Source: Anthopleura xanthogrammica
Lineage: Eukaryota; Cnidaria; Anthozoa; Actiniaria; Actiniidae
NCBI GenBank assembly: GCA_964019055.1
Contig: OZ025220.1
Coordinates: 8,485,647-8,549,646, forward strand
Direction: 5' to 3'
DNA length: 64,000 bases
Made by a program: the position numbers and the translations under genes. Shown piece after piece: positions 20,904-41,309 of the stretch. The notes under the pieces are model-generated. The model was not told the DNA's origin, searched no databases, and saw only the letters and a program-made list of their open reading frames with translations. How positions within the stretch are numbered: the first letter of the stretch is position 1; the number at the start of each line of letters is the position of its first letter.

Positions 20904-20971
20904 CTCCCTACGTTTGCTCGTATAATCCTAATTATACGAGCGGGCCGCTTCGCGGCCCTTGTATAATTTCT

Positions 20972-21640
20972 ATTTTTGCAGAATTTGCAAAGTTATCGTT
21001 ACGTGCAATGCAAGGGGTCTATAACTCTAATATCTGCTATTGTTTTATCGTCAATTATAAAACTCATGAATAATTAATGAGGAAAACACAATAGAAATCA
21101 TTGTCCGTGGAGGAGGTTGTATATCTGATACAAAATCGTCCTGATTTGCATAAACTTTAAGGCAAACTTCCACACTTGGTTCAACGACCTGAGGAAGTAC
21201 GGCTTGGCAATTTTCCTGGGAGTGCCTCCAAATGAAGAAGACATCATGGGCCTCATGCACTCTAGATCTGTTGGTCAAGAAGCCCAGCGTGTCCATCCTA
21301 CCAACATTCAACATATAGTACACGATAGAAAAAAAAATTTATACGCTTATAGCTTGGGTGCGCACCCAAAGCATGTGGACACCCCGTACTATATGGAACA
21401 ATGTACAGACTGATCTGCTTGCTTGGAAAGCGCTGCAATGCCCCGGTTAAAGATACCTATAGCTCTTTCTTGTCGACAACCTGAAGGTAATTGAAGACAT
21501 GCGCCGAGAAGAACCCGAGGCATACGAGCTTCTTCGCACGCGATAGCATAATAATAATAATAATAATAATAATGATAATAATAATGATCTTTAATGATGA
21601 TTGAAGCCTTGAAGGTTTTGAGAGAAGTATTCATGCCAGT
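20972..21640. other. Unassigned flank with a (TAA)n microsatellite
   Basis: Contains short open frames on both strands (about 21051-21410) that I do not recognise and a (ATA/TAA)n run at 21546-21590. No splice-supported gene was found. Confidence 0.5.
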
Positions 21641-21654
21641 ATCTCATAAAGGAT

Positions 21655-21750
21655 TCCCTTCGTCAAAAACTAAGTGAATATTATTATTCGGTTTCTTTCT
21701 TCCTACGGATTAGTCACAATGATAGATCCCAACATGATGCTATATACCTT
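21655..21750 (+). pseudogene. Relic duplicate of the start of CLN3-like exon 1
   Basis: TTTCTTCCTACGGATTAGTC followed by ACAATGATAGATCCCAACAT corresponds to TTTCTTCCTACGGATTTGTC followed by AAAATGATCAACCACGATAT at about 21980-22020. The relic frame holds a stop (TAG within GGATTAGTC), so it is not coding. Confidence 0.55.
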
Positions 21751-21917
21751 AGATGCACTCACTCATGCGCAAGAACGTTTAAAGTAGTTTGAAGTAACCC
21801 GCGCTTACGGTAAGCTGTCATATCGACGCAAACAAATTGTTGATTTGACATTTCGGGTTCTGTAACTTGATCGAACTCCCAGCCTTGATCAAAAGATCTC
21901 AGCTCATCCCCATCACC

Positions 21918-24812
21918 ATGACACTATCTGATAAAGATTTTCCTTCAACGAGGAGTAAGTGGATCTTGCTGTTTGTTTTTTCTTCCTACGGATTTGTCAA
22001 AATGATCAACCACGATATGCTGCTAGCTGGTGTCGAGGACATTATGGCCAAGACGGATTACTCCTCAGGTTGGATCAGTGCCATGTTAAACATACCTTAT
22101 ATCTTTACAACCGTTATTCTGCGCATACGATTTATCCAAAATAGAGTTAAGGATACTCATAGATTGTGGGTCACGTTCTTGGCTATTTTCCTTGGTTCTC
22201 TTGGAGTTGGGTTCTTGCAAGTTGTCGCTTTACGAATAGCATCTGTGTGTATGACAGGAATCGGGATGGCGTCCCTGCAGACGGCCATCATGTCATTGAC
22301 TGCCAAATATCCTGACACTGTTATACATACGTATATTATTAGCGATGCCTGTGGAAAATTCTTAACTCCATTCATCTACACAGGTAAGATTTAGTAGAAA
22401 GAAAAGACCAAAAAAAATATAGTGGTACCTTTCTCGAGAAGCACCCGTGACACATGCAGATATTTTATGTAATTTTTTTTGTACTAAAATTATGCTGATT
22501 TTAATAATTTCCCGAGTGTGGCCGCTTAATAAAGGTGATCAAATTCTAGTCTTGGCAAGCTTTACAAACTCTTGCACTTCGCAGGGGGTCATGTACGGAT
22601 CAACATATCCATGGCCAAATGAATATTTCCTCAAAATTTCGACTAATGACAAATGGATTTCGCCAATTCATGCATGTCTCTATTATTTCAATACCATTCA
22701 ATAAAACTATAATGGTAACATAAGTTTTTTTCGTGATTTTTGTGTGGTTATGATGATGATAAACTTGCGCGTCGTTTTTTATGGATTACTGGATAAAATG
22801 ATAGCATGCTGATTGTGTTCCTAACAAAGTTTGCTCTACAACTCTACATCACTACATCTCTGTATAGACCCCTTGCAGCAAGTCGGAATGCACCCCATTT
22901 TGGAGGACGAAACAATAGATTCAAATTCTCATGAGATTGAAATTCTTTTGCTTTTGTCCTCCAAATTGAGCTGCTTTGACGTCACGTGAAAGGGGTCTAT
23001 TAAGGTGCATGGGTTCCCTGTGGTTCAAACAATAGGTTCTTAACCTCAGGGGATTTAAAAAAATTATTTTGTTTTGCCATCCAAATTGAGTTGCTTTGTC
23101 GTCAGGTGAAAGGGCTCTATATCTCTATATCTCTATAACTCATAACCTAATTTACTCAGTTGTTGAGGATTGTTGCACAGCAGAGGCTAGTAAAAACACT
23201 TTTATTTATTATAGTTCCTCCAGGAATTGAACTCTATTTTTATGCAAAAATTGCGAAAAGCTTCTATTGTTTGAACACCAAAAAAAAATCTGTAAAAACA
23301 CTGTAAAATCAACATGTGAGTGAGCGTTGTGTGCATAGAATATTGAATGTAGTGGTAGTGTGTGTGTGAGTGAAAAGTGTCCCCAATTAGTGAGCAAGCA
23401 TTAGAAAGACTAGACCCTTAAATGAAGATATTTATTTTTATTTATTACCAATATGGCTGCTTTGTCATGTGAGTGAGAACGCCTTAATGGTTGTCACTCG
23501 CAGAGAGACTCGCATATTTTTTTCGTTTTACTGCGCTTCAGTGAATCTAAGATTCACCTCAATTATTACTGATTGATCTTTTTTGACTTCCTGTTGAGCA
23601 AATATTCGCTTCTATTTGCTTACTTTCTTCCCGTAATCTCCATCGTCTCCTCTCCTCTGCTAAGCCTTGGCACATAGACTTTAGACTTTAGACTTTAATT
23701 TATTTACACGTGCTATTACAATTTACAATTTTTCTCTAAGCAGAATTATACATACATATAATTATATAAATACAATATATAAAATTTACATATTTTTAAA
23801 TAAGATACTTAATTAAGAGATAGTAAACGTGTGTGGTGGCCAAAGTAGTAATGAACTTTCGAGTTGGCCATCACCAACCGCCACCACCACATTACCGGCT
23901 CTTTGGTATCTCATCGACCAACATTTTTTTAATCTTTCAGTATTCACCACATACCTCTGCATCAACCCTCGACTGGTATTTGTCTCGACTGCAATAACTT
24001 CAGCGATTTTCCCTCTCTACAACCACCTTATACTAAACAAGTTGAAGGACCGCTATGAGCCAGTAGATGAACAAATTCTCCTACAAAGAGAAGAAGTCTA
24101 CGTCAGCACCGAAGGAGAAGGAGAAGAAGAAACGAAGGGGAAAACTAAACACAACGACAATAACATCATCCCATGGTCTATGAAAATTACATTACTGTTT
24201 AAAGCATTCCCACGTTTTTACGCAGATTTCATAGGCCTTGGATTTCAGACGTTATTTTTCCAGTCCTTCTTCACGACTTTAGTTTTCTCAAGCTCTCCTT
24301 TCAGACCAAGAGAGCACTATCAGTACTACATGATGGCTCTTTGTGGAGGTATTCTTACTGGAAGGCTATATGGGTATATACGGAGGTGCTGCAACACAAG
24401 TAAAGAATCGTCCCTAAGAACAGACGTCAAATCTTGGATCATGGTCGTGTATGGACTTTGCAACTTTACTGTGCTCTTTATAGCAATATGGTATCGAAGC
24501 ATGCCGAATGTTTGGGTCGTTTTGGCGCTTGCTTTCAACACTGGTCTCATCGCCGGGGTCAACTACATTCTGTGTCTTTCCCCTGTATCGGAAAAGGAGA
24601 GTCACATCGTCTTTCAAAGGTCTGCAACTGTCGTGATTCATGGAGTGGCATGTGTGACGGCTGCATTGGTTGCCATCTTACTGGAACCTTTGATACGACA
24701 GCGTTGCTTTGAACTAACGCATACAAGGGAATTTTGTATTGCTAGATATATAGGGATTGGCAGTAAGCCGTGCTTTAGTCATTGGTTGACTGGCTCCCAT
24801 GACCAACGATAG
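21918..24812 (+). CDS. CLN3 (battenin)-like multi-pass membrane protein
   Basis: Two exons, 21918-22383 and 23941-24812, are joined by an ACAG/GTAAGA donor and a TCTTTCAG acceptor in matching phase 1. They give 445 residues, close to the usual CLN3 length. The ATG at 21918 is preceded by an open but non-ATG extension. Exon 1 opens with a short cytosolic segment and a first membrane helix (KWILLFVFSSYGFVK), then helices around VTFLAIFLGSLGVGFL and IGMASLQTAIMSLTAKYP. Exon 2 carries a charged Glu/Lys-rich cytosolic loop (about residues 195-225). It then has the family-like pattern HYQYYMMALCGGILTGRLYG, PNVWVVLALAFNTGLIAG and a final helix. CLN3 proteins are endolysosomal and Golgi membrane proteins of the equilibrative/MFS-like fold. 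This looks like a divergent paralogue rather than the canonical orthologue. The 1.56 kb intron carries a MITE and a SINE tail. Confidence 0.75.
22864..23000. mobile_element. MITE with ATAGACCCCTT termini, copy 2
   Basis: Same family as 7126-7261, inside the CLN3-like intron. A second, degraded partial copy follows at 23029-23120 (CATCCAAATTGAGTTGCTTT, then GGTGAAAGGGCTCTAT). Confidence 0.85.
23291..23440 (+). mobile_element. SINE 3' fragment (tail type with GTGTCCCCAATTAGT)
   Basis: Matches the 3' part of the SINE at 42621-42927: AACATGTGAGTGAGCG, GTAGTGGTAGTGTGTG, AAAAGTGTCCCCAATTAGT, then ACTTAAAT-like AT-rich end. The tRNA-related head is missing, so it is 5' truncated. Confidence 0.7.
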
Positions 24813-24826
24813 TGTAGACAGCGTAT

Positions 24827-25113
24827 ACCCCGGGGGGTACTTCGGGTCGTTTCATACGGGGATGCTCCGCCCGGACTCTCGACCCCTTACCCTTTGATAT
24901 ACCAAATTGAAGAAAAAAGTTACCCCTTTTATATACTTTTTTTGCCTGAAAAGGTACCCCTTTCATATACTTTTGAAGAAAAACTACCCCTTTCTATACC
25001 AAAATTCACAAATTCCCACCCCTTTTCTATACCTGCGGCCTGAAAAACGTACCCCTTTCGGGCGGAGCATCCCCGTATAGTCAATCATAGGGAGTACCCC
25101 CCCCCCCCGGGGT
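24827..25113. mobile_element. Foldback element with CCCCGGGGGGTAC ends
   Basis: The left end CCCGGGGGGTACTTCGGGTC, then ACGGGGATGCTCCGCCCG, is inverted at the right end (CGGGCGGAGCATCCCCGTAT, then a GGGAGTAC-plus-C-run). The interior has tandem TACCCCTTTTATATAC motifs. This GC-capped repeat type resembles common short elements in anthozoan genomes. Confidence 0.75.
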
Positions 25114-25209
25114 GTAAACCTGTTAATACTGGATTGCTTATTATACAGCTATTTCGTAAAAGGCTGGTGAAGGTTTTTTTTAACGAGCTTGAAATTTATT
25201 ATATTCATT

Positions 25210-25277
25210 AGCCTGAGAAACACAGACGTCCTCCCCCGCGAAGACGAAGAGCGAAAGGACTTCTGTTTTCTCAGGCT
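25210..25277. mobile_element. Short hairpin element AGCCTGAGAAA...TTTCTCAGGCT
   Basis: A 68-base hairpin with 11-base perfect termini. A second member of the same type is at 41251-41309. Both contain GAGCGAAA and a TCTGTTTTCTCAGG end. Confidence 0.65.
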
Positions 25278-25592
25278 ATATATTCACATGCCGTGAATAA
25301 TGTCAGCACAGCAGAAAATATGCTTGAAAACCTTGCAGACAAAAGTTGGTACGTGCGTATTTTGACGAGCATGCAAAATGCTCTTGAGCGTTATGTGGAT
25401 AAATGAAATATCATTATTATTATTTTATTTTAACCTCAGAAAAATTTGATACAATATGATTTTTCCCTGGTAAGATTACTAGTCGGGTCTTTTCCCAAGA
25501 CCTAAGACTTCAAACTGACATTTCAAAACCTAACCGAAACCTTTAACCTATTGTTACAATGCTGCTTGACTTTTTCTTTTTCTTTCTTTTAT

Positions 25593-25721
25593 CCCCCCCC
25601 CCCCCCCCCTTTTTTTTCTCTTAAAGTTCTAAGACTTTCCTTAGTATTCTGGCAGTTCCTAAAATTGCGGATTTCTGAAGTGTTGCTATCTGTTACTTAT
25701 GCCTATTATTATTATTATTAC

Positions 25722-25760
<39 letters not shown>

Positions 25761-25762
25761 TA

Positions 25763-25829
<67 letters not shown>

Positions 25830-25883
25830 TATCATTATTATTATTATTATTATTATTACTATTATCATTATTATTATTATTAC

Positions 25884-25928
<45 letters not shown>

Positions 25929-26054
25929 TATCATTATTATTATTATTATTATTACTATTATTATTATTATTATTATTACTATACTATACGCGATGCGAAA
26001 CGTGATACGAAACGCGATGCGAAACGTGTTGCGAAACGTGATACGAAACATGAT
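25593..26054. repeat. Poly-C run, (ATT)n array and CGAAACGTGAT minisatellite
   Basis: A C-run at about 25593-25610 (around 17 bases). Next is an imperfect (ATT)n array at 25702-25983 with regular ACT/ATC interruptions. Then about six copies of an 11-base GCGAAACGTGAT-type unit at 25988-26050. Long Tyr- or Ile-rich frames are artefacts. Confidence 0.95.
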
Positions 26055-27970
26055 TTGTCTGATCTAAGTTTAAGCTCAATAGTCTTGCAGGCTTAGTGTA
26101 CTTTATTAGGAAACTTAGATAAGACTTGATAGATATCTTGATAGTTGTCTTGAAAGTGATACTGACAGCAAAACAGCTCCCAATATATATTACGTTTTTC
26201 GTCAACCTTATTGGGAAAATAATTTTAAGAGAAATCTATAAATATTAAACTATAAAATTCCAGGTATTTTAAAATTAAAATTCAGAATCCGATCGTTTTA
26301 CCACAAATAAACAGCTCTACTCGGGATACCTGTGGAAAAAGCCATTCACCGGAAATAAGATCGGAGTATTTTACTTCCGACACGTGATAATAATTACTCA
26401 TGAATATTAATGAGATAATTTCAACCAATCAGATCGCTAGGATTCACCAGTAATGTTTTGCTTGGCTCCAAATAGCGACAAAAAAGTTCGGGAAATCAAC
26501 TGAATTTCATGCGAACAGCCGAAAAAACGGGCTAAAAATGCCTCGATTTTTGCCGAAAACACAAAGATATCAACCTCATTCTCTTCACTAAGGTTATTTA
26601 CTGTATCAAGAGGATAATGAAGCCGTTGGAAGGTAAATCGGTATTTTGTTTAATATTTTCTTAACTAAGATCTTTGAGTTGAATATTGAAAACACAAAGA
26701 CAAGCGCTCTTTATTGAGATATTTTACTTATTTTCTCTAATTCTTTTGCTCTCTATTCCTTATGATTTGAAAGTATGAATCTTAGATTGTTATTCTTCAA
26801 ATGTATACCAAAGATTTAACGATTTAGCGAAGACTTACTCTCAAATTTAGAGGGAGATTTTATAACCTAAAATTTTTGAAATTTAAATCTCAATTTGTCT
26901 TTAAGCTTACTGTGGAGTAAAATATCTCTTTAAATGGTTTTAAGTTTATCTTTCTTCTTCTCAAGATCGTATCTTGTATTTATGATATTGTGAATGAAAG
27001 GTTTTAGGAGTTTTAAAGCTCATATATAATGTAGAATGCCAAGCTAAATGGCGTGCATAATATGGCGACTTGAATAGAAATATTAGATGACAACTGAAAT
27101 GTCTATGAATTTTCTTTCGATTTCTTGGTCTTTGGGTCATCTTTTTATCTAAATAACTTCTTTTAATGGCGAAGGATCCTTCTATGTTGAATTATAAGTC
27201 TAAATTTAGTTTTAAGAGGCAAGAATTCTTCGTAAATTCTTTCTAAATTCGTGAAAACCACCAAGGCTAATACGTTAACAATTTTGTAATCATGGCCAAA
27301 GAGATTCACCAAAAATATAAGCTTAATGTTTTTGTTTTTTTTAGACAAGTAAGAACAACCCTTAAGCTAGTTTTAATAAATGTTAAAAGTTTAGCTTAGG
27401 TTTGTTGTTTTTGAGATAAATTTTGAATTCTGTCCAAGTAGTATTGAAACGCATGTATAATCTTATTATGTGACAGAATTTTACCCATTGTATCTGTGGA
27501 CTTTGAGTTTTTTATTTGCGCACGAAAAATATTCATAAACTGTCTTGTCGTTCATCGATATCTCTTGTTTTCATCTTTGTACGAAGAGTTTGTGATTATA
27601 GAAGATTAATTAGAAGATATTAAGATTTGTGTTCAGAACTTTGGTGAATTTTCGAGTTTGTACGTAAGCTTAGTGTCATGGTTAAAATTAACGTGTATAA
27701 AAACATGCATGCTAGCACGTCACGGTGTGCCAGTTATTTATAACTCCATGTGGGAGACAAATGAATTTATTCATTATGATTATTTGACACAAAACATAGT
27801 GGCACTATGATTCTTTTCGTTAAATATACATCAAATCAGTTGTAATAATAATTAATAATGATAATAATAATTTATTACTACTGTTACTGATAGAGAAAAT
27901 AACAAGCAAGTACTTATATTTTGGAGCTGTCAGTCTGTGTATAAAGCATAAATGATGCCCCTCTGAAAAA
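26055..27970. other. AT-rich intergenic stretch, no gene seen
   Basis: About 1.9 kb of AT-rich, apparently unique sequence. No open frame with splice or start support was found on either strand. It may hold the promoter or a 5' untranslated exon of the ATOS gene, but nothing in the sequence identifies these. Confidence 0.5.
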
Positions 27971-27979
27971 CCTAACAAG

Positions 27980-29220
27980 CTAAATGATACGTACTGGTGA
28001 TGTTGGTGATGGTGATTATGATGATAGATTATGATGATGCATGGTGATGATACTGGTGGTGATGTTGGTGATGGTGATTATGATGATAGGTTATGATGAT
28101 GGATGGTGATGATACTGGTGATGATGTTAGTGATGGTGATTATGAAGATAGGTTATGATGATGGATGATGATACTGGTGGTGATGGTGATGGTGATTATG
28201 ATGATAGATTATGATGATGGATGGTGATGATACTGGTGATGATGTTAGTGATGGTGATTATGATGATAGATTATGATGATGGATGATGATGATACTGGTG
28301 ATGATGTTGGTGATGGTGATTATGATGATAGATTATGATGATGGATGATGATGATACTGGTGATGATGTTAGTGATCGTGATGATGAAGATAGGTTATGA
28401 TGATGGATGATGATGATACTGGTGATGATGTTGGTGATGGTGATTATGATGATAGATTATGATGATGGATGATGATGATACTGGTGATGATGTTAGTGAT
28501 CTTGATGATGAAGATAGGTTATGATGATGGATGATGATGATACTGGTGATGATGTTGGTGATGGTGATTATGATGATAGATTATGATGATGGATGATGAT
28601 GATACTGGTGATGATGTTAGTGATGGTGATTATGATGATAGATTATTATGATGGATGATGATACTGGTGGTGATGTTAGTGATGGTGATTACGATGATAG
28701 GTTATTATGATGGATGATGATACTGGTGGTGATGTTAGTGATCATGATTATGAAGATAGGTTATATATGATGATGGATGATGATGATACTGGTGATGATG
28801 TTAATGATCGTGATTATGAAGATAGGTTATGATGATGGATGATGATACTGGTGATGATTATGAAGATAAGTTATGATGATGGATGATGATGATGTTAGTG
28901 ATGGTGATTATAGATTACGATGATGCATGGTGATGATACTGGTGGTTATCTTGGTGATGGTGATTATGATGATGAATGGTGATGATACTGGTGGTGATGA
29001 CGATGGTCATGGTGATGATGATAGCGACGATGTTGGATGGTGATTAAGATGATGCATGATGATGATAGTGATGATGATACTGGTGATGATGGTGATGATG
29101 ACGATGGTCATGGTGATGATGATAGCAATGATGTTGGATGGTGATGATAGATGATGATGATGAGGATGGTGATGGTGATGATGATAGTAATGATGTTGGA
29201 TTGTGATGATTCTGATGGGT
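27980..29220. repeat. GAT-based minisatellite, about 63-bp units
   Basis: Roughly eighteen variants of a unit containing GATGATACTGGTGATGATGT, TAGTGATGGTGATTATGATG and ATAGATTATGATGATGGATG. The array degrades to simple GAT/GGT near 28980-29220. It ends about 100 bases before the first ATOS exon. Confidence 0.95.
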
Positions 29221-29347
29221 AGTGCTGGTGAGAATCATGGTGATGGTAAAAATGTCTTGTGATTTCCTAGTTATAACCATGCCCATATATCCTTCAATAT
29301 ATTGTGTCTTTATTTTCATAATAGTCCAAACAGCAGATGTAGAAGAA

Positions 29348-37565
<8,218 letters not shown>

Positions 37566-39045
37566 TATTACTAGGAATTTTATTGCAATTACACCTATTT
37601 CAAAAAACGTTGTCGGTCGGAGATATGAAAACTGTGACCGAAATGAATGGACTATACTTCGATGATACGGCAGCCATCTTGGTCGGGGGGGGGGGGGATT
37701 CGTAGAAGCTTAATATTAACATTAACAATTCACCACATTCAAGTCAATTTGACAAGATATGAATTAAGAAGATGGACATGAAAGAAAGACAAAACAAAAA
37801 AACTCTGTATCAGTATTACCCGCCATTTTTGTTTTGTTTTGTCCCCCTAATGCCTTGCGATTCAAGATGGCCACCGTATCGTGGAAGTAGCCCATTGTGG
37901 ACTGTGAGCTGTCAATTTAAATATGAAGGAAAGTGATAATTGTTTTGTCTTTTTAATTAGTAGTTTGCAACAAGTTAATATCTAAATATACCACCACCTT
38001 TGAACAATGACCTCGGTCTCAGATTTTGGATTTCCGACCGACATGTTTTTTGAAACACCCATTTTCATAATTTCGAGACCAACATCTTTTCCGGATAGGA
38101 AGTTGAAATTCGGGATTGAAATTTCCACCACTAAAAGTTGCTGCACACTCTAATTCTCAGTTTTCCTTATTACATCATAACACCACTAGAGTACAACCAG
38201 AATCCTTTTCGTACTTCCTGTTATTGGACAAATTAACACCATTATCTTGCGACTCCCAATGGAATTCAAACATCTGAAAAATAGAAAAAGAATTCGAAGA
38301 GGATTCTGGTGGTAGTGGTATCAAGACGTTATATATATTGGGATCGGAAAATTCCTGTAGCTACCATGAAAGCACGGTTTTCTGCACTGAAGCAGCACCT
38401 TTCGGTTAAAGGGCCTATCGCTCTTTATCAATTACATCAGTATAGCACCATATATATAAGGGTTTTAAGGTGGGTCTTAAATGCCAGGCCTATGACAATC
38501 CCTTTAGGAAAAGTGACCAATAAAGATCAAAAGGCACAAGTTCCACCAAATAGGGTTCTTATATATTAAGCATATATGTGAGTCCCATAATGAAACTTGT
38601 GTACCCCAGAGGTCTTCACTGGGACCCCTGAATACTATACAATAAAGATCAAAAGGCACAAGTTCCACCAAATAGGGTTCTTATATATTAAGTATATATG
38701 TGAGTCCCATAATGAAACTTGTGTACCCCAGAGGTCTTCACTAGGACCCCTGAATACTAGATGTTTTATAGAGCCTCAAAAAGTATTACAATTGATATTT
38801 TTCATATATAATTTATGCGCAAATCAAAATATTTAATAATATAATGCAGCTAGGCCGAAAAAATGTTTTATAATATAGCTAAATGCGAAAATACGCTGTT
38901 CAAAATTATGATGATTTATTAAAATTTTAATCAAAAAAAAAAAAAGAATCAAAATTCTAATATTTTAAGTTATTGGACCGGACATTTCTTTGAATTGGGG
39001 TCCATAGACATGACAGGGTTTTTTTAAGAGTTGCACTCAGGGATG
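37566..39045. other. ATOS 3' flank, no second gene; 120-bp direct duplication
   Basis: No gene seen. A G-run (about 13) lies at 37685-37697. A direct duplication at about 38516-38635 and 38637-38757 shares AATAAAGATCAAAAGGCACA and GTACCCCAGAGGTCTTCACT. An AATAAA within each copy could serve as a polyadenylation signal, but is nearly 1 kb past the stop codon. Confidence 0.6.
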
Positions 39046-39049
39046 TATA

Positions 39050-39168
39050 GAAAGGAAAGGAAAGGAAAGGAAAGGAAAGGAAAGGAAAGGAAAGGAAAGG
39101 AAAGGAAAGGAAAGGAAAGGAAAGGAAAGGAAAGGAAAGGAAAGGAAAGGAAAGGAAAGGAAAGGAAT
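39050..39168. repeat. (AAAGG)n pentanucleotide array
   Basis: About 23 perfect copies. The Ser-Phe-Leu-Pro-type frames on the minus strand are artefacts. Between 39170 and 40030 I see T-rich low-complexity DNA and no gene. Confidence 0.97.
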
Positions 39169-40029
39169 CTTTAAACATCTTGATGTAGTACTCGTGTGGT
39201 ACGAAAGGTTTGCATGGCATTTGTAAGTCCTTGTTTTTCTTTTTGTTTGCAATTGTTTTGTTGTTGTTGTTCGTTTGTTTGTTTGTCGTTTGCTGTTGTG
39301 TTTTCTTTTCCTTTTTGTTGTTAGTTTTGCTGATGTCTTATTTAAGCTTCCATATTTTTTCGTGCTGGCAACGGCGTTGGTGCGTGTTTTGTTTTGTTTT
39401 GTTTTGCTTTTTTGTTTGTTTTGTTTTTGCACCGCCAGCAGTTGCAACGCTTGATTACTGGATTATCGAGAATATGAGAACTAAACGTTAATATATTCTT
39501 GCTAGAGGCCCTAGAGTGAATTTGCTTGGCCCGTGGTGCAAAGTCATATAATTAGCAAGTTACAGTCAAAGAAAACAATCGACAACAACGGCATTGTGTG
39601 TCAACTACTATGTATTATGCTTAGCTCCGAAAAAATTACGTGATGAAAGCCTAAGAACTGTGGCTTGTTTTAAAACTACGGTAATAGAAATTGACAGCAA
39701 CATCAATCATTTTATATCATTTTTTTCAAAAATGCCATGAAATGTTTTCTCTTATCTGTAATGATCCTCCCATATCATGCAAGCCAAGCTACCTGTTTGT
39801 ATGTCTAAATAACGCCAATTTTCACAAACAAAAATAGCGCCAAAAATTCTGGCGCTTCGGTGCAAGTGTGCAAGATTTTCTGACGGTGCTTTCATCGTTT
39901 GAAATTCTCATTATCGGAAGTGACCAATATTTTTGATGTTTTTGTGGCGGATTTATGAGCCGTATCACAGAAAACTTCCTAATGGACATTCGTATTGAAA
40001 GCAGAAGATTAATTATATTTGGTTGTTAC

Positions 40030-40408
40030 AGGAATATCAAGACTATAGAATTGCGTAAGGTCAACACTCGCATCTAAAGGCGCTGAAATACGAGCAACAA
40101 AATCGTGCAACCATTCGCGCAACATATTGTTGTAAAATTTATCTTTTTATCACAACATATTGTTGCGTTGATCACTATTATCCCGTGTACAACAACAACA
40201 TTTTGTTGCGCGACTTTGTTTCAGATTGCTACCTTCTCCAGCAATGAAAATTTATTGCTCAAGGGTGTTAATACGAACAACATTTGCTCTCAAACTTGTA
40301 ACATACGCAACAATGTTGCTCGACAAGTTGCACGATTTTGCTGCTCGTATTTCAGCGCCTTTAGAGGCGAGTGATGACCTTACGCGATTCTATAGTCTTG
40401 ATATTCCT
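40030..40408. mobile_element. TIR/foldback element rich in CAACATATTGTTG palindromes
   Basis: An arm of about 80 bases beginning AGGAATATCAAGACTATAGA, then GGCGCTGAAATACGAGCAAC, is inverted at the right end (CTGCTCGTATTTCAGCGCC, then TCTATAGTCTTGATATTCCT). The centre contains several GCAACA/TGTTGC palindromes. Confidence 0.85.
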
Positions 40409-40439
40409 TTAACTATCACAATCTAACTATCACAATAAC

Positions 40440-40690
40440 CTCTAGGGTCTTGGTTTCTATTCCTAGATTCAGCATCAGATGTGAGTGTTGTGAGTATTTT
40501 GTTAGGCCTCTTCCTTGATTAGAGAGGTTTTCTCCGGTTTTACACCCTCCGGAAAGCCTAACAAAGTAAATTCCATTTTTATGAGTTAGCCGCGCCCGGA
40601 CTTTGGCCGCCCACGAGTTGTTTCATTGCAGGGTTTCATATGTGAGTTAGCCATATGCCCTGACTTACATCAGCCCAGAGGTTCATAAAA
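40440..40690 (+). mobile_element. SINE fragment with VNTR tail
   Basis: A B-box-like stretch (TTGGTTTCTATTCCTAGATT) is followed by the SINE body (AGAGGTTTTCTCCGGTTTTA, CCCTCCGGAAAGCCTAACAA). About 1.5 units of the 57-58 bp repeat follow (GTTAGCCATATGCCCTGACT, ATCAGCCCAGAGGTT). Confidence 0.65.
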
Positions 40691-41250
40691 AATTTGAAGG
40701 TTTTTGCGTAGTTGATCTGGACACTCGAACCTAACCAATATCCAAGACGCGGTTTCCGCTACGCGTTTTTTCCCCTGTCGATTTTTTATAATTTTCCTCA
40801 GTTTTCTTTGTCTGTTTTTCATTTCTCAAGATTCTAAAGATTGATAAATGTGTTGAATAAAGTACGAGTTATTTGGAAATTAATTTGATGAAGATTGATT
40901 GACTTTAAAATCATAACCTGTCTTTTGGCACTTATTAGTTGTGTTGTAGAAGAAGTACCTCTGGGACTGAATGGCGACTTTTTTGAATTGTGTATTTCAT
41001 TTACTGACAAACTGTGACACGTTATAAAAAAACAGAGTGAATTAATCGCATCTAGAGTTAAGCTTTATGACCATTTATAATTGAGTTAGATGCACTTAGC
41101 TGTTGGACAGACAGAAAAACGGTAGAGTTAGGCTAATGTTCGCGCAACCGACGGTGGGTCTATATTTAAACTGTCGCGGCGGGGCGGCACATTTAGGAAC
41201 CAACAAGCAAAATAATGGGGTTTAAAACGCTCGACAAGTTCCTCTTCTCT

Positions 41251-41309
41251 AGCCTGAGAAACGTTTTGAGGGGAAACGAGGAGCGAAAAGAACGTCTGTT
41301 TTCTCAGGC
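41251..41309. mobile_element. Short hairpin element AGCCTGAGAAA, copy 2
   Basis: Same type as 25210-25277, with inverted ends AGCCTGAGAAA and TTTCTCAGGCC. Confidence 0.65.

Larger units (their letters stand above)
16097..20971 (+). mobile_element. DIRS1-like tyrosine-recombinase retrotransposon (degenerate copy)
   Basis: About 4.9 kb with the full DIRS layout: inverted terminal repeats (16121-16303 and 20721-20903), an internal complementary region at 20461-20575, and gag-like, RT/RNase H/methyltransferase-like and tyrosine recombinase frames. The internal region joins sequence complementary to both outer ends, as DIRS replication through a circular intermediate requires. There is no aspartic protease and no DDE integrase. 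Coding frames carry two in-frame stops and two frame breaks, so this copy is not autonomous, although its terminal structures are intact. No target duplication is expected for this class. Confidence 0.9.

Noticed and set aside
25551..26096. Poly-Tyr and poly-Ile open frames
   Set aside because: Produced by the (ATT)n microsatellite.
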